A stretch of 64,000 nucleotides of DNA. Source: Volutella citrinella. Taxonomy: Eukaryota; Ascomycota; Sordariomycetes; Hypocreales; Nectriaceae. The stretch spans positions 4,508,501 to 4,572,500 of the forward strand of contig JAWZSP010000005.1 in NCBI GenBank assembly GCA_034401135.1, in the 5' to 3' direction. Shown in pieces: positions 56,240-64,000 of this stretch. The stretch's first letter is position 1; the number at the start of each line of letters is the position of its first letter. The notes under the pieces are model-generated. The model was not told the DNA's origin. It searched no databases and saw only the letters and a list, made by a program, of their open reading frames with translations. Position numbers and translations under genes: made by a program.

Positions 56240-56449
56240 TGTCAGACCGGCTATGGGGGTAACCCAATGCGGTCGGTCATTACGCAGCTCGTTTGGGCAA
56301 TCCGAGGCTCGTTATGAATAGGTGCATATCATCCTTACAGAATAATCCGTGTATTTACATATCGCATTGCGGCCCAACACCAGCCTCTCAAAAGCGGGGT
56401 TGTGCACGCATTGAGCTAGATCCTGATCAATTCAATCAACGGTCCAACA
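56240..56449 (+). mobile_element. Solo LTR, family B, 210 bp
   Basis: Starts TGTCAGACCGGC and ends CGGTCCAACA. It is flanked by a perfect 5-bp duplication GTTCC (56235-56239 and 56450-56454). The same family occurs at 9492-9702 and, inverted, at 57573-58054. Confidence 0.92.
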
Positions 56450-56550
56450 GTTCCGGACAGCCGACGTAGGGTTATGGACAAGAAAAGGGAAAGGTGTTTC
56501 AATTTATCTACTGACTTCTAATCTTCTAGCTGGGACGGAGACCGATCAAC

Positions 56551-56712
56551 TAAAATAGCTGCCCCCTGGGCGCAGGAATATCCAACGGTTAAGCAACTCT
56601 ATAGGAACTGACTGACCAAATAGCTGCCCCCTGGGGGCGTGGATTTCCCAGGGTTGAGCAGCCCGTAGAAACTGACTGGCTAAAAGGATGCCCCCTGGGG
56701 CAGGAATTTTAT
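56551..56712. repeat. Imperfect tandem repeat, about 65 bp x 2.5
   Basis: The block AATAGCTGCCCCCTGGG...GCAGGAAT...GGTT(A/G)AGCA..C..TA(G)..AACTGACTG recurs at 56552, 56617 and, diverged, at about 56682. The period is about 65 bp. It overlaps no gene and no identifiable element. Confidence 0.65.
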
Positions 56713-57039
56713 AAGACTGGCCCAGTATGTTCAACAACCACTGACGGCTTTATTACTAGGCTCGACGAACTGTAATATAATCTAGCATACTGCATACACT
56801 CCTAGAAAAATTTAGTCAGGACTGCTCGCAATGATATAATATACATCACTAGGTATCTCAAGGAGATATAATTTCTTATCTGCGAACTGCACTCAGGTAG
56901 CTCTAGTAGTGAGTTCATTACCTCGCTTATTTCGATATCGACTTATTGTTACAGCCTGGTTCCCTGCAAGTGATAGAGGCTCTATAAGGCAGTTAGTGCA
57001 TCTGCTTGATTGCTATGATTGTGATCAAGGCCCAATCTT

Positions 57040-57090
57040 TTGCCCAGTGGCGCAGTGGTCTAGGTGCCCACAGCTGCGAGAAGCCCGACG
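57040..57090 (+). other. tRNA-like or SINE-like head, split by LTR insertions
   Basis: GCCCAGTGGCGCAGTGGTCT carries a good RNA-polymerase-III A-box (TGGCGCAGTGG). After removing the LTRs at 57091-57563 and 57573-58054, the sequence would continue GAAGCCCGACGGTTCTCAC, where GGTTC resembles a B-box start. It could be a decayed tRNA gene or a tRNA-derived SINE. No complete cloverleaf can be drawn with confidence. Confidence 0.3.
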
Positions 57091-57563
57091 TGTGACGATT
57101 GGAGTGGTCCTAACTGTGTAAACCTGTACCAAAAGTACTGGGGGTTTATGTTAGCAGAGCGGATAGGGTGATACTACTAAGCAGTGACCGATACAGGTCG
57201 CTGTCACGTCTGGTAATAGTCAAAGGTTGCTAGGTAGCGGTGATTAGGTAACCAAGTTGTATTGATAGCTGAAGAGCTGCTCATGCTAGATGTGCACTTC
57301 TTCAGGGGACTATATACTAGTGATGTTTGCTATGTGCACTCATAATCCCTTATTAGGACCGACGTACTTAGCCTTTCGGTCCTTGGACCGTGACGTAAGG
57401 TGCGTCGGTCCAGGACTGTCTACCCCCATCCTTCGGTCTAAGTTTGATTGGTCCTTTGTCCCTCGGTGGTGGGTCCAACCCTTGTGCCCGGCCTCATGTA
57501 AACCCGATCCGTGCGCGGGGCTCCCCCTGTTCCCGTACGGTGCATTAGCGTCAGGTTCTGACA
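57091..57563 (-). mobile_element. Solo LTR, gypsy family A, 473 bp
   Basis: On the plus strand it reads TGTGACGATTGG...GTCAGGTTCTGACA. It is flanked by a perfect 5-bp duplication CGACG (57086-57090 and 57564-57568). The RIP-mutated relative at 596-1035 shares its first 250 bp closely. Confidence 0.92.
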
Positions 57564-57572
57564 CGACGGTTC

Positions 57573-58054
57573 TGTTGGACCGTTGATTCAATTGATCAGG
57601 ATCTAGCTTAATGCGTGCGCAACCCCGCTTTTAAGAGGCTGGTGTTAGGCCGCAATGCAATATGTAAATACAAGGATTATTCTGTAAGGATGATATGCAC
57701 CTATTCATAACGAGCCTCGGATTGCCCAAACGAGCTGCGTAATGACTGACTGTGTCATGGACCGCTAGGCTGCTATATCTAACGGGCAGGTAACCGGAAT
57801 CTGGAGAGGTAGAGGCAATGCTAGATCCGGTCTCAGTCTTGCTGGATTTGATGGATCATAAGTCGTATCTGGAAGTAAGCACAGTAACAAGAGAGGGATA
57901 ATATATGTGTGAAGTTCGTTGTCCATTCTGTCCTTCTGTATATCGAATCTAGCTAAGTACGCCACGGATTTATCACGTGGTATGTAGCTCAGTGGGATCC
58001 GGGCTGGGGCACGTAACAGACTGCATTGGGTTACCCCCCATAGCCGGTCTGACA
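57573..58054 (-). mobile_element. Solo LTR, family B, interrupted by another LTR
   Basis: An inverted copy of the 56240-56449 LTR: begins TGTTGGACCGTTGATTC and ends CATAGCCGGTCTGACA. It has the perfect duplication GGTTC (57568-57572 and 58055-58059). A 266-bp LTR is inserted within it at 57753-58018. Without the insert and its duplicated 5 bp the length is 211 bp, equal to family B. Confidence 0.93.
57753..58018. mobile_element. Solo LTR, family C, 266 bp, nested in a family B LTR
   Basis: TGTCATGGACCGC...GGGCACGTAACA, with a perfect duplication GACTG (57748-57752 and 58019-58023). A second copy is at 58166-58877. The orientation of the parent element is not determined. Confidence 0.92.
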
Positions 58055-58165
58055 GGTTCTCACACTTATTGAAAGCAGAAGGAAGTCATTTCTCTGTATT
58101 ATACTAGCTACAGATCCTGTAATAAAGAAAGTGCTTCCTAGCTGGTATAACGACCGGGCTGGTTC

Positions 58166-58877
58166 TGTCATGGACCGCTAGGCTGCTACATCTAACGGTC
58201 AGGTAACCGGAATCTGGAGAGGTAGAGGAAATGCCAGATCCGGTCTCAGTCTTGCTGGATTTAATGGATCATAAGTCATATCTGGAAGTAAGCACAATAA
58301 CAAGAGATGGATAATATATGTGTGAAGTTCGATGTCCATTCTGTCCTTCTGTATGTCGAATCTAGCTAAGTACGCCACGGATTTATCACGTGGTATGTAG
58401 ACCAGTGGGATCCGGTGTGACGACCGGGCTGGTTCCAACTGTGTAAACAGCAGTAATCGTACTGGGGTTTATGTTGGCAATTGTACCAGGGCGTAATACT
58501 GAGCGTTGATCAGTGTGTAAGACAAATGTATTGTCACGTCTGGTAATAGGCAAGTGTATTGCGGTAACCAAGTTGTATTGATAGCTGAAGAGGCTGGTCC
58601 TCTTCATCGTACTATGGTAGTTCTATATATACTAGTGCTGGTCACTGTTTCCCTTTTGTCACCCTTTGGTGATAGTTATCACCGGTGACAACCTTCTTGT
58701 CACGGTGATCGTCTTTAATCCCCGCGTGACAATTGTCCTGATTGGTGACTGATGGTCCATGCCTCCGTTATCCCTTCGGCCCGTAGTTCTTCCGATCCGT
58801 GGGATGGATGCACGTGCTTTTTACCGTATACCGTGCATTAGCGCTAGGTTCTGACATCCGGGCTGGGGCACGTAACA
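58166..58877. mobile_element. Solo LTR, family C, nested in the family D LTR
   Basis: Same family as 57753-58018. Perfect duplication GGTTC (58161-58165 and 58878-58882). It is itself interrupted at 58416-58856; without that insert it is 266 bp. Confidence 0.92.
58416..58856 (-). mobile_element. Solo LTR, gypsy family D, innermost layer
   Basis: TGTGACGACCGGG...GCTAGGTTCTGACA, 441 bp, with perfect duplication TCCGG (58411-58415 and 58857-58861). It is inserted in the family C LTR, which in turn sits in an older family D LTR. Inverted, it matches the LTRs of the complete gypsy element at 1373-9490. Confidence 0.94.
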
Positions 58878-59092
58878 GGTTCCAACTATGTAAACAGCAG
58901 TAATAGTACGAGGGTTTATATTAGTAATTATACTAGGGGTATAATACTAAGCATTGACTAGTATATAAGATAAATATATTATCACATCTAGTAATAGGCA
59001 AGTAGATTGCGGTAACTAAGTGCAATTGATAGCTGAAGAGGCTGGTCCTCTTTATCGTACTATAGTGTGGGTTTATATACTAGGTTTGATCA

Positions 59093-59555
59093 TGTGACGA
59101 TCGGGTAGGTTCTAACTGTGTAAACCTAGTACGATGTACTGGGGGTTTATGTTAGCAGTCCGACGTGGCGTATACTGAGCTTGAACGGGTTGGCTGTGAT
59201 CCCAGGCGTGGCGATCACAATGTCACGTTAGGTAATAGTCAATCGAGGTGATTGAGGTAACCAGGTTGTATTGATAGCTGAAGAGCTGCTCATACTAGAT
59301 GTGCACTCTTCACGGGTCTATATAGTAATTGATCCTTTGTTACGTGGCCTACTGCCTGTCCTTTGTCCTTCCTGGATCACGGGGATCACTGCAGTGCTCC
59401 AAGTGATCCATCCCTGATTGGCTCGTGGGGCACGGATCACGGGGATCACTGCGTGATCCAGGTGATCCATCGTTGATTGGTCACGGTTCTCCGCTCAGGT
59501 TCTTCCGTCCCGTGCGCCTTGCATGGGTACGGTGCATTAGCGTCAGGTTCTGACA
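59093..59555 (-). mobile_element. Solo LTR, gypsy family E, 463 bp
   Basis: TGTGACGATCGGG...GTCAGGTTCTGACA, with perfect duplication GATCA (59088-59092 and 59556-59560), inserted in the family D LTR. Inside it, two near-identical blocks with GGATCACGGGGATCACTGC (about 59373 and 59434) form a short internal tandem repeat. Confidence 0.93.
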
Positions 59556-59874
59556 GATCACTTCTTTCCCTTGTCACCTTTTCGTGACTGTTCACTGGTG
59601 ATAATTCCTTTGTTATAGTAATCGTGGTTAATCCCCGCGTGACAATTTGTTTGATTGGCGGTTACTGTCTCTTAGCTCCTCCCGCCCGGCCCTTCGTTGT
59701 TCCGGGTCCGTCGGACGTTCGCACGTGCCAGCGTTCCGCACCGTGCATTAGCGTCAGGTTCTGACAGATGAGTTGAGTTCCAATTAGTACGACACAGTTA
59801 GAATAATTCGATATATTCCTATTACCGCACCCTATGCTACACATAGAGTAAATAAGAATATACCGACATTTTCT

Positions 59875-60746
59875 CTATTTAAACTCAGTATGCCCTTGGG
59901 GAAGCTGTTGGCCATTTCTTAGTACAAAAACTTTGAGGAATGCGCGAGCAGCGTAATGATCAGTCATCACGCCATTACCATCAAAGAGAGGGAGTCCAAA
60001 GGCGTATTTCGCAAATGGAAATCCCCGCCTTATCACATCGTTAAAGATCCCGATGAACATTGCTTCCATTTCGCTCACCCCAGTAAGGGGGTCTTTAGTC
60101 AACTCGAAGAGCTGGGCCCAGTTCGCCCCTTCCCACTCAGTAGGCAAAATCAGTGTCGAGGCGATAGTGATTCCTTGACTAGTGAGCGTCGTAGCTTTAG
60201 CTAGGCCTCCTGCAAACACAGGGTCGATCATCTCCGTAAGTCGAGCAATCCCCAAGTCAGGCCCTTTAGCCGTGAGTTCAAGGGAAAACCTGGTGGCTGC
60301 ATCTGCGGCTAACCTGCCGACCTCGGTCTTGACAGAAGCCGCCAAATCTGCTGCCCCGAGCACGATTGCTCGCTGCCCTTCTAAAATATTTTCAGCCATA
60401 GGTGGTGCAGTCACCAACCTGGTGATCCTTAATGCACTCTTGAAGGCGGCATCGGTGACTCCTGGGATCTGAAGTAGGAACTGAGAAGCTGGGATGAGCG
60501 CCCCAGGCCGAGGGCGGCCGGATCGCTTCAGCATGTTGTTTATCCCAGAACTGGGCAATCTATTATATTGAGGTTAGATGTGTGGATTTAAGCATCTTGA
60601 GCAATTCTGAATACCTACTCTATTCCTTGAATAGTGCGGCTAGAGGCATCGCTATGCCGGAGCTCATGAGCCTCATCCAGCGGTGCTGCGTTCACAGCAA
60701 CTACTGCTTGGCACAGCAATGCATAGTAAAAGACGGAGAATATCAT
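59875..60746 (-). CDS. Hypothetical secreted protein, 270 aa, two exons
   Basis: Exon 1 60746-60619, intron 59 nt (donor GTAGGT, acceptor AATAG), exon 2 60559-59875; 813 nt, in phase. A signal peptide (MIFSVFYYALLCQAVVAVNA) is followed by a mature chain with no other cysteine that I see and alternating Ala/Leu-rich and amphipathic stretches: AAFKSALRITRLVTAPPMAE, ILGAADLAASVKTEVG, then a C-terminal region with ILPTEWEGANWAQLF, EMEAMFIGIFNDVIRRGFPF and HYAARAFLKVFV. No known family is recognised. The stop is followed by an AT-rich 3' region. It sits between the solo-LTR pile and the Cys-rich gene at 61841. Confidence 0.7.
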
Positions 60747-61840
60747 TATGATTGATAGAGAGGAGAAGGGTTTTGAATGAGCCTAATAAGATAGAGAATG
60801 GGATATTAGATAATATGGCATACTTGACCTTTATAATAAGTATTTCTTGACTCCCGGTCCACTTCTACAATAGTTCATTATATTCGAGTTGATTTGCCTA
60901 TGTGCAAACTTCGCCCGCGGCCGCCCACTAGATCCTCTGGCGGGATCCTTTGACGGAGAATCCCGCTTGTCGCATTTTTTTGTATGGACAAATAATCCCT
61001 CCAGACTAACAGTTCGCCCCGCGGAGCTCCTGCTTGCAAAGTTTAATACACTCAAAGAGTCACACATCGCTGCACCATGTAGATAATGGCGTCCCAATGT
61101 GTTCCACGCATGTGATCGTTTGTTCGACATAGTATGTGATTGGACAGGAGCCTTGCCCACCAGGACGAATACGATATAATCCTACCTCGGTTGGTTATCT
61201 TCCTGGTTCCTTTAAGCCAATCCGTCAAGTTCAAACTCGTAAGCACATGTTTCAACGGGCAAGCAAGCCACCCCCTCGCGGACCGGCGCTATTTCAAGTT
61301 TGAGCCAAGCGACAACATCTCAAGGTGAGCCCGCCTTTTTCTGCTTCTGCTTCTTCTTCCTTTTCACAACAGGCATCGTTCTAGTGCGCATAGAATTGCG
61401 TCACCCATACATCCCGGGCAGCGACACAATGCGGGCCGAGATCCTCCCTCGAGTAGTAAAGTCCGCTAGGGAATCATCCTTGGTAGCGTGCACCGTTTCA
61501 GAAGGCGCAATTGGCTGGCCTTGTTTTTTTTTTTTCTAGAAGCGATGGAGCCACTTAGGCTGAGCGAATTTCTGAAAATTTTACGGCACCCCAATCCTAT
61601 TGTCTAAATGGAGCCCAAGGATCAGGATGAGGAGAAGGAAGCAAAGTTTATCCTATAAATAGATGTTGTGCGCAGGAGAGCTTCGCAAGTTCGAGATGCA
61701 GGTCTCTAAAAGCGGGCGGTTTCGCACTGGTTTATGGAGGCATTGCGATTACCATCCATCCTACTATTTAAGCTCGGCAAGCAATTTTCTTTCCATCATC
61801 ATTACTGCTGCTGCGAATCGACCTTATCGCACCCTGAACA
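60747..61840. other. Intergenic, no convincing gene
   Basis: This holds the divergent promoters of the two secreted-protein genes. A TATA-like TCCTATAAATAG lies at about 61651-61662, some 180 nt upstream of the ATG at 61841. There are T-runs near 61526-61537. Short frames are unsupported. Confidence 0.4.
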
Positions 61841-62278
61841 ATGCAGCTAAGCAAGCCTTTGTCACTACTTGCGGCCTTTATGCTGGCGTCTCTTCCAGCA
61901 GCAACTGCACAAAACAAGCCACTTTGCAACGACCCTAATACGAAATGTAACGGAGTGCATTCGGTAGCTGGGCTGGACGGCGAATGCCTGTTCGGCAACC
62001 TCAGGGGCGCCCCGTGCAAGAGTAATTGTCCTAGTTATAAGCGGGCTTGCACTGCCGAAGGCTGCGGAGGAACAGAAGACACGCCAGGTATTTGTCCAAT
62101 CGGGAAAGAGGAAGAACCCAATATATTTGCGGGCTGTCCTTGCAGTGATGAGTGGGATGATTACAACTTAGGGCTGTGTTCAGAAAATGGCTGTGCTGGG
62201 AAGCCATTTCCCCAGGTCCCGTCTTTGGGAATGTGTATGGAGGGGGTGTACAAGAATACTATATGTGCTGTATATTAG
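61841..62278 (+). CDS. Small secreted cysteine-rich protein, 145 aa, 14 cysteines
   Basis: Single exon. A signal peptide (MQLSKPLSLLAAFMLASLP, likely cleaved after ATAQ or nearby) is followed by an approximately 122-residue mature chain with 14 cysteines in short loops (PLC, TKC, GEC, APC, SNC, RAC, EGC, GIC, AGCPC, GLC, NGC, GMC, TIC). This suggests up to seven disulfides. Repeated EGC/NGC- and GIC/GMC-like elements hint at two related Cys-rich halves. No recognised family; an effector-like secreted protein is the best description. It is an apoplastic or extracellular candidate by topology only. Intact. Confidence 0.78.
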   Translation: MQLSKPLSLLAAFMLASLPAATAQNKPLCNDPNTKCNGVHSVAGLDGECLFGNLRGAPCKSNCPSYKRACTAEGCGGTEDTPGICPIGKEEEPNIFAGCPCSDEWDDYNLGLCSENGCAGKPFPQVPSLGMCMEGVYKNTICAVY

Positions 62279-62404
62279 AGGCATGATGGCGCATAAGGTA
62301 GGGTTAAATAAAGCTGGGCTGTCTTAAGGTGCTCGGCATTCTATGCTCTAGGGCTAGGAAAAATATAAAGTGGCTGGGTCTGGACGTGACTTGTCTATGC
62401 AATC

Positions 62405-63384
62405 CTACCAATCGAGTCCTTCAAAGCCCGGGCTTTGCAATCTAAGCTGAAGCCACAGGCCATATACTGCAAACAGCCCGACATGCTTCCACTCGTCACA
62501 AACCGCAGCCAGAGCCTGGTATCTCTCCTTGATGTACAGCCGCTGCTTTCCCGCGTTGCCGCCTAGGAGCTCGCCAGCGATGGCAGATTTAACCTTGGTC
62601 AAGCATACCGGGCAGAGGTATAGTGGCTGACAGACTTCCTCGTGCATGTTGGCCGCGCCTTGCATCATACACGCAAAGTAGACGCAGTGATCCATCCCAA
62701 AACAATGCCCCAGCTCGTGCGCCATAGTGCGGGCGAGGCGCGAGAACCACAGCCTATGTAATACCTTGGCTGTTGGTGTCATTGCCACAGAAGCGGCCAC
62801 GTCGACCGCTGCCCGAACTGGTGCGCCGTACCGCGCAGAACTGAGCATCTCGGGAGTGTCTTTTGGTTCGAATACTGAAGGGTGTACCTCGGCGTCATCC
62901 AGCACTTAGGTAATGTACTTTTTGCAATGTGATGACGGCCACATGTGCAAGCGGTTATTATTACATTGCTCATCGAGAGCCGGATCATACCTCGCTGCTG
63001 ATATTACAGACACTCGACTTCCGCTGTATGCCCGTCTACAGTAAAAGTCATCTTCTTCGTCCTTATAGATTATGATCGGTGAGAATGACCATGGCAAATG
63101 CGTCCTGTGACAGTATCTCTAATTCAGCGTCCAGAATGTCGGAGATTCAGCTGGCTCTTGAAGACACCGTCTGGAGACAGGCAGGCTCGGATCCGAACAC
63201 ACTCGTTGGCTGTTGCGAGTCTGATGTCCTTCTGTTTCCTCTCTGGCCAGGATACGAACCTGACCTCCTCGGGGAAAGGCTTGACCTGCATGCTGTGGTA
63301 AAACGCTGAGAGATATTCGATAATGTCGCTGGTGCGCGGGGGGCCCGGTCGTAGTGTTTCTGACCTCTTCCGCTTCTTTCCCAC
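62405..63384 (-). pseudogene. Archaemetzincin-type zinc metalloprotease, decayed
   Basis: The C-terminal part (62905-62405) contains the extended zinc-binding motif MAHELGHCFGMDHC with HExxHxxGxxH, followed by CMMQG and the family's Cys pair LCPVC. The N-terminal part starts at 63384 (MGKKRKRSETL...) and reads VKPFPEEVRFVSWPERKQKD...ATANECVRIRAC. The middle reads YKDEEDDFYCRRAYSGSRVS...DEQ. The parts are in three frames, with apparent one-base deletions near 63140 and near 63070. A TAA follows YIT at about 62908-62910, a position likely to have been Gln. Archaemetzincins are peptidases found across eukaryotes and archaea. This copy cannot give a complete enzyme although its catalytic motif is intact. 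Confidence 0.8.
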
Positions 63385-63462
63385 TGGCTTGCTCTCCTCG
63401 ATGGCAGGCTCGGCCCATGCCTTTATAAAACTAACCTCGGCTGTAATTGTAGGAGCACCAGC

Positions 63463-63904
63463 TGTCAGAATCTGACGCTAATGCACGGTGCCCGGACCCG
63501 CGGAGCAGCCGCCCGGGACGGAAGGACCAATGCCCCACCCACGTGACTACGGACCAATCAAAGTAGGAGCGACGAACAAAGGAGCGATGGCGCTCCTGGA
63601 GCGCTACGCTCCCGGACGTCCTGCGCTCCATAGACAAAGGACAGGCAGTAGGCCACGTAACAAAGGATTAGACAAACTATATAGACCTGTGAAAAGTGCA
63701 CATCTAGTATGAGCAGCTCTTCAGCTATCAATACAACTTGGTTACCTCAAACAACTGTTTGACTATTACCAGACGTGACTAGAGATCTTCTACGAAGATC
63801 GACCGAACCATCGCTCAGAGTATACGCTACGTTGATTCTGCTAACATAAACCCCCAGTACATCGTACTAGGTTTACACAGTTAGGAACCTACCCGATTGT
63901 CACA
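63463..63904 (+). mobile_element. Solo LTR, gypsy type, 442 bp
   Basis: TGTCAGAATCTGACG...CCCGATTGTCACA, with perfect duplication CCAGC (63458-63462 and 63905-63909). It is related to the LTRs at 57091-57563 and 59093-59555 but lies in the opposite orientation. The rest of the window (63910-64000) shows nothing further. Confidence 0.93.
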
Positions 63905-64000
63905 CCAGCAACATAGAGCACATTTCTTCGTTTAGTCGGCTTGTTCCGCTGCTTTAACACAAGCCAGGACCGGACACTTTGTGTTGGGTATCTCGGGTCC

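Larger units (their letters stand above)
58146..59766 (-). mobile_element. Solo LTR, gypsy family D, interrupted twice
   Basis: Begins TATAACGACCGGGCTGGTTC (from TGTGACG, RIP-like) and ends GTCAGGTTCTGACA at 59766. Removing the inserts at 58166-58877 and 59093-59555, with one copy of each duplication, leaves about 436 bp, matching the 441-bp family. This is the oldest layer and shows RIP-type decay at 58883-59060. Flanks GCTGG and GATGA do not match, so the original duplication is lost or a recombination joined two elements. Confidence 0.85.

Noticed and set aside
57040..57090. Calling an intact tRNA gene
   Set aside because: Only the A-box half is convincing; the remainder is split by LTRs and no full cloverleaf can be drawn.

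Overview
The window looks like a repeat-rich, probably subtelomeric stretch of a filamentous ascomycete (Pezizomycotina, most likely Sordariomycetes/Hypocreales; the rank is inference). The reasons are short introns (about 47-121 nt) with GTRNGT donors, CTRAY branch points and YAG acceptors; fungus-specific families (SAT4/PTH11-like membrane proteins, a highly reducing PKS, STAND/NLR-like proteins, small Cys-rich secreted proteins); and massive C-to-T/G-to-A decay of transposons typical of repeat-induced point mutation (RIP).

Layout. 1-9.7 kb is AT-rich RIP debris holding a complete Ty3/gypsy chromovirus (1373-9490, 5-bp target duplication GTATT), with gag, pol and chromodomain still readable through many stops and a decayed antisense ORF next to the 3' LTR. 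10.7-12.8 kb is a decayed telomere-linked RecQ-type helicase relative that seems to lack its helicase core. 14.8-16.7 kb has a secreted alpha/beta hydrolase and a three-exon 10-cysteine secreted protein with a duplicated last exon. 18.9-29.1 kb has two SAT4-family membrane proteins, a decayed NACHT-ankyrin-ZZ protein and an amino-acid permease relic. 30-39.2 kb has retroelement debris and then an intact four-exon HR-PKS (KS-AT-DH-ER-KR-ACP, 2346 aa). 39.6-43.2 kb is a convergent PNP-NB-ARC-TPR NLR-like gene broken by four CpA-to-TpA type stops. 45.5-46.6 kb is a secreted KP4-like protein. 48-50.8 kb is degenerate coding and LTR-like material. 51.9-56.1 kb is a divergent pair: an APC amino-acid/choline-type transporter and a third SAT4 protein. 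56.2-59.8 kb is a nested pile of solo LTRs, nearly all with perfect 5-bp target duplications. 59.9-63.4 kb has two secreted proteins and an archaemetzincin pseudogene, and the window ends with another solo LTR.

How it fits together. This is an accessory compartment: secreted and Cys-rich proteins, surface receptors, one orphan secondary-metabolite synthase and NLR-like genes embedded in RIP-damaged transposons. The PKS has no obvious tailoring enzymes, transporter or regulator beside it. Several neighbours (NLR, NACHT-ANK, permease, metalloprotease, helicase) are disabled, so the region gains and loses genes quickly. Exon models below were checked for phase by hand; where they do not close, this is stated.
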